Of a DNA stretch of 64,000 nt, positions 17,564 to 25,815 are shown one piece after another. The first letter of the stretch is position 1; each line of letters starts with the position of its first letter. A program made the position numbers and the translations under genes. Below the pieces are notes generated by a model. That model did no database searches and was not told the origin of the DNA. It saw nothing but the letters and a program-made list of their open reading frames with translations. The DNA is from Gemmatimonadota bacterium (GTDB lineage: Bacteria > Latescibacterota > UBA2968 > GCA-2709665), in contig JAPPFJ010000008.1 of NCBI GenBank assembly GCA_028877215.1, forward strand, positions 124,001-188,000, written 5' to 3'.

Positions 17564-18628
17564 TTACGGTATGAATCGCGTATTCGGCGTGATTGCCAGA
17601 ATGAACTCCGTGAGCAGGGCTACGGTTCGATCCAGGTCCTTCAACGAGAGAATTTCCACCGGCGTGTGCATATAACGCAGCGCTACGCTCACGAGGCCGG
17701 TAGCCACGCCGGCGCGGGTTAGCTGAATGGCGTTCGCGTCCGTTCCGGTTCCGCCCGCCGCGGCTTCGATCTGATACGGAACATCGGCCTTACGCGCCGC
17801 AGCCACGAGGCGCTTGAAGACAACCGGATTGATGTTGGCTCCACGGGCGATGACGGGGCCGGCCCCCACCTTCAGGTCGCCGTCCCTTCGTTTGTCCACG
17901 TCCGGATGATCGGTGGCGCAGGCGACGTCCAGGCCGATACCGAGGTGCGGGTTGATTCCGTAAGCGCTGGTTTTGGCGCCGCGCAGCCCGATCTCCTCCT
18001 GGACGGTGGCGACGGCGAACAAGGCGGCGCCGGACGTCTTTCCGGACCGGGCAACGCAGCGCATGGTCTCCGCGGCGACGTAGGCGCCCATCTTGTTGTC
18101 GAAAGCGCGGGAGGCGGCCAGGTCTCCGCGGATGACCTCGAAATTGGGATCGTAGGTAACCGGGTCGCCAATGTCGACGACTTTTCCGGCCTCCTTGTTG
18201 TCCGCCGCACCAATGTCAATCCAGAGATCGTGGATACGTGGCGTTTTCTTGCGGTCTTCGCCCGTCATCAAATGGATGGGTTTCTTGCCGAATACGCCGG
18301 GAATGGCGCCGGATGACGTGTGTATGCGGACTTTCCTTCCCGGGATGATGTTGGTGTCGAAGCCGCCGATCGCATTCACGTAGATGAATCCGTTGTCATC
18401 GATGTGGTTGACCTGGAATCCCAGTTCATCCATGTGCCCGGCCAGCATGATTCGAGGGCTTCCTTTGGCATTGTGGACGGCAATCGCATTGCCGTGTGCG
18501 TCGACGGTGACCTCATCCGCGTATTTCTTCGTTTGCGCCATCCAGACGTCGCGGACGGGACCTTCGTACCCGGATGGTCCGGGCGCGTTGAGCATGGATT
18601 CGAGAAAGGCACGGGAAGATTTGCGCAT
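17564..18628 (-). CDS. M42-family metallopeptidase (glutamyl aminopeptidase-like)
   Basis: A 354-aa dinuclear-metal aminopeptidase of the M42 family (FrvX/YsdC/PepA type). Metal ligands and catalytic residues are in place: H65 and D67 (AGHMDE), D177 (ASRAFDNKMG), catalytic E211 with E212 (VQEEIGLRG), D234 (GLDVACATDHP) and H321 (RYMHTPVE). It is a cytosolic tetrahedral aminopeptidase in known relatives. It follows the upstream oxidoreductase by 10 bp with an AAAGGAG ribosome site. The annotation is secure; its place in a sugar-catabolic operon suggests scavenging of peptides or glycopeptides, which is inference. Confidence 0.94.
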   Translation of the reverse strand: MRKSSRAFLESMLNAPGPSGYEGPVRDVWMAQTKKYADEVTVDAHGNAIAVHNAKGSPRIMLAGHMDELGFQVNHIDDNGFIYVNAIGGFDTNIIPGRKVRIHTSSGAIPGVFGKKPIHLMTGEDRKKTPRIHDLWIDIGAADNKEAGKVVDIGDPVTYDPNFEVIRGDLAASRAFDNKMGAYVAAETMRCVARSGKTSGAALFAVATVQEEIGLRGAKTSAYGINPHLGIGLDVACATDHPDVDKRRDGDLKVGAGPVIARGANINPVVFKRLVAAARKADVPYQIEAAAGGTGTDANAIQLTRAGVATGLVSVALRYMHTPVEILSLKDLDRTVALLTEFILAITPNTRFIP

Positions 18629-18638
18629 CGGTCTCCTT

Positions 18639-19667
18639 TCAGAAAGCAGAGCGTTTTCGGCATTGTTCGATAACGCGAATCAATTCGCGGGACTCATGGG
18701 TCTTGATATGGGGCTCTGCGTTTCTCGTCAACGTTTCATGGACGTTCGCGTAAAAATCGAGTTGGGCTTCGGAACGAATCGGCACGGTCTCTTCCCGCCA
18801 GGGGAGCCGGTCCTTGTTGTCATAGCTGCGCCCCGGCGCCGCACCCTCGAGAACCCTCAGTTCCGGCGCCTGATCGGGATCGTAATACCGGATTCGAAAG
18901 GCATTTTCCGACTGGACGAGGGTTCCATATCGACCGCACACGTGCCAGGGCGGAAGGGGCAGGGCGGCCGCCTGATTGACTTCCAGATCGAGGAGCTGAC
19001 TGCGCCGGGTCCTGAGCCAGACTTTCACCACGTCGTCCGCGTCGCCGCGTGTCGCGACGGACCAGAGATTGCATTGTGTATCGACAATGGGCGTGCCGTC
19101 GGAGAGATACAGCAACTGGTCGATATAGTGGGCGCCGTAGTTGTTGAGCATTCCGCCGCCGTGTTTGCGCAGACTCTGCCAGTCGTTTCGGCGCACGTAA
19201 CGCGTCAGCAGGCGGCGGATCAGGTAGACCGGGCCAAGGGTTCCACTGTCGAGGATACTTTTGAGCGTCTGAGTTTCAGCGGCAAGGCGATGCGGCTGAT
19301 AGACGAGTACGCGCCGTCCGTGCCGCTCCGCCTCTTCAATGATGCGGTCGGCCGATCTGAGGGTGGTCGTCATCGGCTTTTCGAGGATGACGTGACAACC
19401 TTCGCGCAGCGCTCTCCGGGCGTGACGTTCGTGAAGTCTCGTTGGCGTGGCGACGACCAGTATGTCGGGGAGCTCATTCTTCCAGAACGCTCCGGGAGTC
19501 CTGTACGTCCGGCAGCCGGACAGAGCAGCCGCCTCCTCGAGACGCTCGGCGAGGGGGTCGATAACGGCGGCGAGCCGGAAATCCGGTGCGTCCTTGAGTT
19601 TATTGAAGTGTATGGACCATCCCGCCCGGCCCAGACCCGCGATCGCTACATCCAGCTTTTTCGACAT
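18639..19667 (-). CDS. Gfo/Idh/MocA-family oxidoreductase
   Basis: A 342-aa NAD(P)-dependent oxidoreductase. The N terminus is Rossmann (VAIAGLGRAGWSIHF), followed by the intact catalytic motif ILEKPMTTT and by HYIDQLLYLSDG, which carries the active-site histidine. It differs clearly from the paralogue at 15353-16609, both in length and in its EKP motif. It is the first gene of the four-gene operon running down to 15353. The substrate is unknown, probably a sugar or inositol derivative. Confidence 0.9.
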   Translation of the reverse strand: MSKKLDVAIAGLGRAGWSIHFNKLKDAPDFRLAAVIDPLAERLEEAAALSGCRTYRTPGAFWKNELPDILVVATPTRLHERHARRALREGCHVILEKPMTTTLRSADRIIEEAERHGRRVLVYQPHRLAAETQTLKSILDSGTLGPVYLIRRLLTRYVRRNDWQSLRKHGGGMLNNYGAHYIDQLLYLSDGTPIVDTQCNLWSVATRGDADDVVKVWLRTRRSQLLDLEVNQAAALPLPPWHVCGRYGTLVQSENAFRIRYYDPDQAPELRVLEGAAPGRSYDNKDRLPWREETVPIRSEAQLDFYANVHETLTRNAEPHIKTHESRELIRVIEQCRKRSAF

Positions 19668-20126
19668 CGGCGCATCCTGAAAAGTTGACGGTTCCGCCTT
19701 CTCTGTCTATATTCCTTCGAACGGCGTAGAAGATAAATCCTGCGACCCAAATGTCCACAGAAATCATGAGTGGTTTTCGCTGGTTCGGGCGCCGAAACCG
19801 CGTGGGCTTTTTGTCACGCAGCTTCGCTTGCCGCAACAAAATAGATGGCAGGGAACACGCTCGCGGGCTTGATGTACCGATCACTCCCCCCTTGAGGGGG
19901 AGTCGCAGAAGCCAAGCCGTCCCCTGAGCACGCGGTCCCTGAGCCTTGTCCTGAGCTTGTCGAAGAGTCGAAGGAGCTGCCCTGAGCCTGTCAAAGGGGC
20001 CGGCGACGGCTGATGCGGTGGGGGGATTCCAACATCCTGCTGTATACAAGCAGCATGAGTGTACATCCAGGCAATTCGCGTTGAAGCCTCAATGTAAGGT
20101 CCAAATTGTTAAGCGGGAGGATCGCG
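19668..20126. other. Intergenic region with repeat debris
   Basis: No gene seen. It holds a near-palindromic ACTCCCCCTTGAGGGGGAGT at about 19883-19902. From about 19922 to 20000 there is a cluster of CCTGAGCTTGTCGAAG and CCTGAGCCTGTCAAAG units. Reverse-complement versions of the same unit occur near 22840-22940. Confidence 0.6.
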
Positions 20127-20702
20127 GTGGGAAACGGGTCAGAACGTCCGGATGCTTCCGAGGGGGTCAGGTCGACGACGATGCAGGCGGCCATTCTGGG
20201 CATGCTCGTAGTGAATGTTCCGTTGCTGCTGGTCAGCTTCGGGATGGGTTACGCGTCGCGGTTCGACTGGATGTCCGTATCCGTAAGCGCCCACCTGAAG
20301 GTGGGGCTTCTTGCCGCGTTTCTGACGGTGCTGACGCAGACGACAACGATGTTTTACTTTATGGGAACGGGCTCCGCCATCAAGTCCGAGGTCCGGGAGC
20401 GAGGTCTGAATCCGGAGTTTCTTGCCCGCGCCCGCGCGTTCAAGGGCAGTTTCTTCTACCTTCTGACGCTCGGTATTCTGCTGATTATGGCCGCGGCGAT
20501 GATCGGCGGCGGCGCGCACGCCGACCTGTTGTGGAGCGGCGGCGAAGGGGGCCGCACGTTTTATCAGATCCTGCACGAGGTCTTGGCGATCCTGAGTCTT
20601 CTGGTGAATATGATCGCATTCGCCCTCACCCCTTTCTATATCCGGAAGAACAACCGGCTGCTGGACGACGTGGGAAGTACCCGGGCCGCGGCGCAGGAGT
20701 AG
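20127..20702 (+). CDS. Uncharacterised four-helix membrane protein
   Basis: A 191-aa protein. The start is GTG at 20127, with GGGAGG six bases upstream; this beats the longer TTG frame. Four hydrophobic segments are visible: QAAILGMLVVNVPLLLVSFG, KVGLLAAFLTVLTQTTTMFY, FYLLTLGILLIMAAAMIGG and LAILSLLVNMIAFALTPFYI. Short charged ends (SEVRERGLNPEF and YIRKNNRLL) lie between or after them. I do not recognise the family. It lies 52 bp upstream of the PolX-like gene on the same strand, so cotranscription is possible. Confidence 0.65.
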   Translation: MGNGSERPDASEGVRSTTMQAAILGMLVVNVPLLLVSFGMGYASRFDWMSVSVSAHLKVGLLAAFLTVLTQTTTMFYFMGTGSAIKSEVRERGLNPEFLARARAFKGSFFYLLTLGILLIMAAAMIGGGAHADLLWSGGEGGRTFYQILHEVLAILSLLVNMIAFALTPFYIRKNNRLLDDVGSTRAAAQE

Positions 20703-20754
20703 ACTGTTACATCGGAGCGGGTATCGCCGCCAGCAGGCGGAACACGGAGGAGAT

Positions 20755-22470
20755 ATGGATAACCGGGAGGTCGCGGAAATCCTGGAAGAGATGGCCACAT
20801 TGATGGAACTGAACGGCGAGGGCGGTTTTCGGATACGCGCGTACGTCAATGCCGCCCGGGCAATCGATTCCCTCGGGGATCCGGTTGCGGCGCTGGCAGC
20901 AGAGGGAAAACTGGATTCGGTCAGGGGAATCGGAAAGGGTCTCGCGGGCAGGATCAGCGAACTCGTGGAAACGGGCCATCTGCCCGGTCTGGATGAGTTG
21001 AAGGCGTCCATCCCGGAAGGATTGATGGAAATGACTGAAATACCGGGACTTGGGGCCAAACGAATTCGCGCGATCTACGAAGAGTTGGGCATCGTGGACA
21101 TCGATGCGCTCTCCAGAGCCTGCGACTCGGGCGATCTCGAGGCGATGAGCGGATTCGGCCGGAAGACGGCCGAACGGATCGCACACGGCATTCAATACAT
21201 GCAGAAGCACCGGGGGCAGTTTCTGTGCAATAGTGCAGGCCGCGACGCGGCAGGGATTCGTGTATTTCTCGAGGACCAGGCAAACGTCGATCGTGTGGCC
21301 ACGGCCGGATCGATACGGCGCCGCAGTGAAACGCACAGCGCCCTGGATCTCGTCACGTGCACAAGGGATCCCGACGGGCTGGCCGGGGCAATTATTGGTC
21401 ATGGAGAAGTGGACGAGGTTGTCGAAGCCGGGGAAACGCGGGTGAGCGTCACATTGAAGTCGGGCATGCGCGCAAACCTGTGGCTGGTGGAGGAGGAGGC
21501 GTTCCCGGCTGCGCTTCATCACGTGACGGGAAACGAGGCGCATGTTGCGCAGATGCGGGACAGCGCGTCCGAAATGGGACTGCGGTTGAACGAGTACGGA
21601 TTGTTCGACGGCGAGCGTCGAATCCCCTGCGGAGACGAGGCCGCGTTGTTCGAATCGCTGGGGCTGTCCGAAATCCCGCCGGAACTGCGCGAGGGTGGAG
21701 ACGAGGTCCGGCTGGCAGGCGCCGGGGAACTGCCTGCTCTTGTGTCACGCGCCGACCTCCGGGGGACGCTGCACGTGCATACCCGGCACAGCGACGGCCG
21801 GGCGGACGTCATGGAGATGGCGAAGGCGGCGGCAGATCTGGGTTACGAGTATATCGGGATATGCGACCACAGCAAGGCCGCGGCCTATGCAAACGGTCTG
21901 ACCGAGGACAGGGTCCGCGCCCAGTGGGAGGAAATCGACAGCGTGAACGCTGAACTCGAAGATATCCGGGTGTTGAAGGGCATCGAGGTGGATATTCTCG
22001 GCGACGGACGGCTGGATTTCGAGGACGAATTCCTCTCGGAGTTCGAAGTCGTCGTGGCGTCGGTGCATTCCAGGTTCGGCATGACCGAATCCGAGGCGAC
22101 GGATCGGATCGTGCGTGCGGTCCGGAACCCGAACGTACACATTCTGGGACATCCCACGGGGCGATTGCTGCTTTCACGGGAGGGGTATCCGCTGGATCAC
22201 CGCGCCGTTATCGACGCGGCGGACGAGGCGAATACGGCGATCGAGCTGAATGCCAATCCTCGGCGGCTGGACATGGACTGGCGGCATATCGGATATGCGC
22301 GGGAAAGAGGGGTGAAGATTTCCATTAATACCGATGCCCACAGCATAGAGGGACTGGAGCAGATGGAGTACGGACTCGGGGTCGGTCGGAAAGGCGGACT
22401 GACCGCCGCGGACGTTCTGAACGCGATGACCCTGGATGACTTTCAGGCCTGGTGCGCGGAAACTAAATAA
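20755..22470 (+). CDS. PolX-like protein with active PHP domain and degenerate polymerase site
   Basis: A 571-aa protein with the bacterial PolX layout: three helix-hairpin-helix motifs (about 56-67, 96-104, 131-142), a beta-type nucleotidyltransferase palm, and a C-terminal PHP domain from about 335. PHP metal motifs look complete: HVHTRHSD (340-347), ICDHS, KGIEVDIL, ASVHSRF, ILGHPTG, ELNANP and NTDAHS. The palm looks dead: after GSIRRR (185-190) the expected DxD is A196-L-D198, and the third carboxylate (normally DLR) is N241 in RANLW. It therefore probably keeps the PHP 3'-5' exonuclease or phosphoesterase activity but not DNA synthesis. An AGGAG-type ribosome site precedes the ATG. Confidence 0.88.
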   Translation: MDNREVAEILEEMATLMELNGEGGFRIRAYVNAARAIDSLGDPVAALAAEGKLDSVRGIGKGLAGRISELVETGHLPGLDELKASIPEGLMEMTEIPGLGAKRIRAIYEELGIVDIDALSRACDSGDLEAMSGFGRKTAERIAHGIQYMQKHRGQFLCNSAGRDAAGIRVFLEDQANVDRVATAGSIRRRSETHSALDLVTCTRDPDGLAGAIIGHGEVDEVVEAGETRVSVTLKSGMRANLWLVEEEAFPAALHHVTGNEAHVAQMRDSASEMGLRLNEYGLFDGERRIPCGDEAALFESLGLSEIPPELREGGDEVRLAGAGELPALVSRADLRGTLHVHTRHSDGRADVMEMAKAAADLGYEYIGICDHSKAAAYANGLTEDRVRAQWEEIDSVNAELEDIRVLKGIEVDILGDGRLDFEDEFLSEFEVVVASVHSRFGMTESEATDRIVRAVRNPNVHILGHPTGRLLLSREGYPLDHRAVIDAADEANTAIELNANPRRLDMDWRHIGYARERGVKISINTDAHSIEGLEQMEYGLGVGRKGGLTAADVLNAMTLDDFQAWCAETK

Positions 22471-23161
22471 ACGGCAAACATGGATGGACAGGATAATCAG
22501 GATCAAAACCGACCAGGATTAACAGGATTAAAAACCAGAGGCAGGATTAAGCAGGATTAGAAACAAAGAGCAAGATCAAAACCGAATGCAGCAAAAAGGC
22601 CAGGAACAGGGCCTGGAAAAACCCTGTAGTCGACACACCGGACACGAGCGTCTTGCGACCTAAGGAAATCTGCCCTCTTTCACGAAATGATCCACCAATA
22701 TCCGGAGCGAGGGCAGGATTGCCTCGCTCCCGGGAACGCCGATTGGCACAACTGCTCCGTTACAAATCTTCCGGTTCGGTGCACTCACTGTGGTGAGGCT
22801 GTGGAAGAAGCTTTTCGATGCGTGGTCACTGCCTGTGCTGAGCGTGTCGAAGTAAGCTTGTCGAAGCGCCCGTGTATCGACATCCGGTAGGTCCCCCAAA
22901 CTGCCCTGCGCCGACCCTTCGACAGGCTCAGGGAGCGGCTCAGCAGGGCGGGGCAACTGACAACAGGTTCGGAAAACACCGGACATTTTCATCCAGATCG
23001 TCAGCAGAGGCAGAAAACCGTCAACTATTTTCCGCTTCTGGTGTTAATCAACCGTTTTTCCGCATTTCGTTTTTAATCCCGCCTATCCTGTATATCCATG
23101 TTTTGCTGTTGTTCGCAGCCATTCGGCGAAAGTAATCAACTGTAACTGACATGGAGGTCGC
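22471..23161. other. Repeat-rich intergenic region
   Basis: No gene seen in about 690 bp. From 22490 to 22560 there are several degenerate copies of CAGGATTAA. A 61-bp palindromic repeat is at 22680-22740. CTTCGACAGGCTCAGG-type units occur at about 22838-22940. A good GGAGG at 23153 serves the next gene. Confidence 0.6.
22680..22740 (-). repeat. 61-bp palindromic repeat, copy 1
   Basis: The reverse complement matches 57947-58007 over the same 61 bp: the outer GGCGTTCCCGGGAGCGAGG, the stem partner CCCTCGCTCCGG and the tail GGTGGATCATNTCGTGA are shared. The loop triplets differ. It can fold into a long GC stem, like a REP-type element. Confidence 0.75.
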
Positions 23162-23902
23162 GTGACTCGCGAAGAGATCTACGATGCCGTCCAATCGTTA
23201 GCCGTAGACAAGGACCTCTACGCCGCCAGCGAGTTTGTGCTCGGACTCTGGGAAGAGACCGAAGTGGCGAAGGTTTTTGAAGACCTCATGCTCGACTGTT
23301 ATTGGAAGGCGAAGTCGGTGGCGCAGGTGATCCACTTTGCCAACGCGGGCATCCACTATTGTCTCGCTCAGGCGTGCGAACGCGATGAAGACGACGATTC
23401 CGCGAGGGAGCTTCGGTTCGCCGCCAAGAGGTTGGCCACCAACGCGGCGTCCTTCACGTGGATCGGCTGGGAGGAACCCAGAGTGGCGATCTCGGCAGAC
23501 CAGATGCGCCAGGGGCTCGCCTTCGCCCGGTACAGCGTCCGGCAACTCCATAAACTGGACCCGACGGACGCGCAACTCGCCTTTACGTACTGGTATCTCG
23601 GCGCTCATCTCATCGCGGAGGGGTCCTACGCGGAGGGGCTGGCGGTATTTATTAAGACGAAGGATTACAACGAATCGGCCGGCGACAATCCGGACTACCA
23701 GACCATGATCGAAGGATACATCGGGCTGACGAGGATCCTGTCGGGCGACGTCGAAACAGGGGAATCGGAATTCGACGAATCGGTCGCCGAGCTGAAATCC
23801 CGCGAAGGCGAAGACGCCGCGTTCTTCGCGAAGCAACTCGTGGATGTCCGGGCATTTTTCGAGAAACGCAAGGCGGCAGACACGGAAGCCGATCCACGAT
23901 AG
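23162..23902 (+). CDS. TPR-like helical repeat protein of unknown function
   Basis: A 246-aa, acidic, almost wholly alpha-helical protein. The start is GTG at 23162 with GGAGG four bases upstream; an ATG at 23151 runs into a stop at once. Helix pairs such as AFTYWYLGAHLIAEGSYAEG and TMIEGYIGLTRILSGDVETG look like tetratricopeptide repeats, with three to five repeats in all. No signal peptide or membrane segment is seen. It stands alone between two repeat-rich gaps. A protein-binding role is the only reasonable inference. Confidence 0.6.
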   Translation: MTREEIYDAVQSLAVDKDLYAASEFVLGLWEETEVAKVFEDLMLDCYWKAKSVAQVIHFANAGIHYCLAQACERDEDDDSARELRFAAKRLATNAASFTWIGWEEPRVAISADQMRQGLAFARYSVRQLHKLDPTDAQLAFTYWYLGAHLIAEGSYAEGLAVFIKTKDYNESAGDNPDYQTMIEGYIGLTRILSGDVETGESEFDESVAELKSREGEDAAFFAKQLVDVRAFFEKRKAADTEADPR

Positions 23903-24735
23903 TGACCCCACCCACTTGCCGTACCCCATGGCATTTCTCGCACGAAGACACAAAGACACAAAGGGAAAACCGAAAATTCTGCCACTGTAGCATTTCGCGA
24001 CAGTTGCTCAGCGTCGGATGCCTGAAGATGGGTCGGGGGGTAGACGAGAGACATAGGAAGATCACACGGCGCCTCGCCGGTCAGGTCAGGCGCTGCCGCT
24101 TGAATTCACCCCCTGTCACACCTGTCCAAAAACGGGTTTGATTCACTCGGAAAGTCGCGAAAGTGCGCAAAATGCACGGAAGGAAAAATCGTCCGCAGCC
24201 ATTGGCGAAACGCTATGTCCATACCTTCGCCTAAACTGTCATCCAGAGGAGGCCTGCGTACGACGTCGGCGATACATGTCCGTTACACGTAAGAGCAGAC
24301 TGGCATGTAGCGCAGGCCGACGAAGGATCTACTGCAGCATAGGATCGTCCCGGTTCGATTTGCACGTTTCGACACCTGAGAGGCAGCACACTCGCCTCCA
24401 GCGCGGGACGGAAGCGGCGAAAGAGGCTTCGACCCTGCTTTAGAATGACATGTATTGCAACTAACGTGAACCCAGGGCATCCTGGATTTCGTTATCCGGA
24501 TCAAACCCGTGCACAATCGCCAATCGAATCCATTTTTCGAACCTCATCTCCAGAAATCCCACGGTTCTTGGACAACGGTGATCCCCTGTATTTGTGCGAT
24601 TTGTAGAAAAGCAATTGCACAGTATTATCAGGTTTGATATATTCGCTATCAGACCGGGATACAGTCAGTAGCGCCCGCGCCGCTTCTTGAATATCGTAGA
24701 TTTCGGTACGACGGATGACTCTCCAGGAGGAACCA
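23903..24735. other. Repeat and relic intergenic region before hicBA
   Basis: No convincing gene in about 830 bp. Around 23940 there is a GACACAAAGACACAAAGGG repeat. Between 24238 and 24340 lies an imperfect palindrome (TGTCATCCAGAGGAGGCCTG ... GCAGGCCGACGAAGGATCTAC) of a type scattered through many uncultured genomes. On the minus strand near 24480-24560 a 28-codon frame (MRFEKWIRLAIVHGF...) reads like protein but has no partner sequence. Confidence 0.5.
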
Positions 24736-24921
24736 ATGGCTGCGAGAAATTTAACCGCGGTGATTACAAAAGAGGATGATTTGTATGTTGCCGATTGTCC
24801 GGCATTGGGTACGGTAAGCCAGGGCGCATCCCCGAAAGAAGCGTTGGAGAACCTCAAGGAGGCCACAACACTCTACCTAGAAGAAACCGGTGCTACGGTG
24901 ACGGAGTTTAAGATTGCCTAA
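24736..24921 (+). CDS. hicB: HicB-family antitoxin
   Basis: A 61-aa type II antitoxin with the HicB fold: an N-terminal strand set (LTAVITKEDDLYVADCPALGTVSQGAS) followed by the helix PKEALENLKEATTLYLEE. It neutralises HicA and usually represses the operon. It is the short form without a C-terminal DNA-binding domain. The start is the ATG at 24736 with AGGAGG five bases upstream; a longer frame lacks a ribosome site. It overlaps hicA by 8 bp. The order hicB-hicA is the less common one. Confidence 0.88.
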   Translation: MAARNLTAVITKEDDLYVADCPALGTVSQGASPKEALENLKEATTLYLEETGATVTEFKIA

Positions 24922-25144
24922 ATTGCCATCGGACAAATCCGGCAACGACGTAATAGCGGCATTGGAAAGACTGGGATTCAGTTTTGTGAGGCAAAGTGGA
25001 AGCCATGTTGTCCTAAGGCGACTCGATCCGATTAAAAACAGAGTGGCGGTTGTTCCTGCGCACAAACGTCTGGCGCGCGGCACCATTAGCGGAATTCTCA
25101 AACAGGCGGGCATTGATCGGGACGAGTTTCTAAGTGTCATATAA
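24914..25144 (+). CDS. hicA: HicA-family toxin (mRNA interferase)
   Basis: A 76-aa toxin of the YcfA/HicA double-stranded-RNA-binding-like fold, which cleaves mRNA. The catalytic histidine is H31 in QSGSHVVLRR, and VPAHKRLARGTISGILKQAGI is the typical C-terminal part. Both candidate starts are TTG (24914 or 24923); the first overlaps hicB by 8 bp, consistent with coupling to the antitoxin. The gene looks intact, so the pair is probably functional. Confidence 0.88.
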   Translation: MPKLPSDKSGNDVIAALERLGFSFVRQSGSHVVLRRLDPIKNRVAVVPAHKRLARGTISGILKQAGIDRDEFLSVI

Positions 25145-25216
25145 ACATTAAAAAACGATACACGCGAGGGTGGTTTGGCGTAGCCAGTTGTCCATTTTCT
25201 CGCACAGGAGGGTCTT

Positions 25217-25462
25217 ATGGGCTTTGTATCAACAGTCGTAACAACAGCCCACAGACTGATTGATATGGTTACGCCTGGTAAGCCTGCAAAGGACGTCGTC
25301 GACGAGGCAGTGACGGATCATCCAATTGACGATGTCGACATGGCCCTCTGTGATATAGCCAACGCTGACGAGAGGGCTGGTCGTGGTGACGTTATGTCGG
25401 ATTCTGAGATGGCGAGGTACTTTCCCAACAGCGCCCGCCGGCGCCGGGAGAGACGTGGGTGA
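25217..25462 (+). CDS. Small protein of unknown function (81 aa)
   Basis: An 81-aa frame beginning with ATG at 25217 and preceded by AGGAGGG, an excellent ribosome site. The first half has a possible amphipathic helix (STVVTTAHRLIDMVTPG). The middle is acidic (DEAVTDHPIDDVDMALCDIANADERAG) and the tail very basic (NSARRRRERRG). I do not recognise it. It follows hicA by 72 bp and precedes a run of smaller frames that ends at a strong terminator. Confidence 0.55.
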   Translation: MGFVSTVVTTAHRLIDMVTPGKPAKDVVDEAVTDHPIDDVDMALCDIANADERAGRGDVMSDSEMARYFPNSARRRRERRG

Positions 25463-25535
25463 GCAAAAGGAAGAGTAAGAGGACTGGGAGACGAAAACCT
25501 TCCAGAGGAAAAAGGCCTGCCCTCACGCCGCCCTG
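25458..25535 (+). CDS. Possible 25-codon basic peptide overlapping the previous stop
   Basis: A GTG at 25458 overlaps the TGA of the 81-aa gene (GTGA) and opens a 25-codon frame made largely of Lys, Arg, Ser and Pro (SKRKSKRTGRRKPSRGKRP). The stop-start overlap is suggestive, but composition bias in such a short frame can arise by chance. Confidence 0.25.
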
Positions 25536-25584
25536 AGTCGCCAGCAGGTGACCTCATGCCAAGACTATCCGATTCTCATTTTGA

Positions 25585-25719
25585 ATGAGCTACTCCGGAA
25601 GAACTGGCAAGAGCATCGGCCAGATCCGCCTTGGAGAAGCGCAAGCAATCGCAGAAAGCGAAAAACAAGAGGAAACTCCAAAGCCCCAGATCGAACCCAC
25701 GTGTCGAGAGAAGAAATGA
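25585..25719 (+). CDS. Possible 44-aa small protein ending at a terminator
   Basis: An ATG at 25585 overlaps the stop of a 10-codon frame (25556-25588) in an ATGA arrangement and runs 44 codons to a TGA at 25717-25719, one base before a strong terminator. The product is hydrophilic and helical (SIGQIRLGEAQAIAESEKQEE). Its end fits the terminator closely, which supports translation; there is no independent ribosome site. Confidence 0.4.
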   Translation: MSYSGRTGKSIGQIRLGEAQAIAESEKQEETPKPQIEPTCREKK

Positions 25720-25720
25720 G

Positions 25721-25754
25721 AAACGCCCGGGGACTCCCCGGGCGTTTCTTTTGT
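25721..25754 (+). terminator. Strong Rho-independent terminator
   Basis: AAACGCCCGGGG (25721-25732) pairs perfectly with CCCCGGGCGTTT (25736-25747) around a 3-nt loop and is followed by CTTTTG. It closes the hicBA/small-ORF stretch. Confidence 0.85.
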
Positions 25755-25815
25755 GATTTCAGTATCTGTGTAGTTAATTATATGGGTTACCCTTTGACAG
25801 GAATTACTCAACGAG

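Noticed and set aside
24138-24443. A 101-codon frame with a CHPEEACVRRR-like start
   Set aside because: It is translation of a dispersed intergenic repeat and has no ribosome site.
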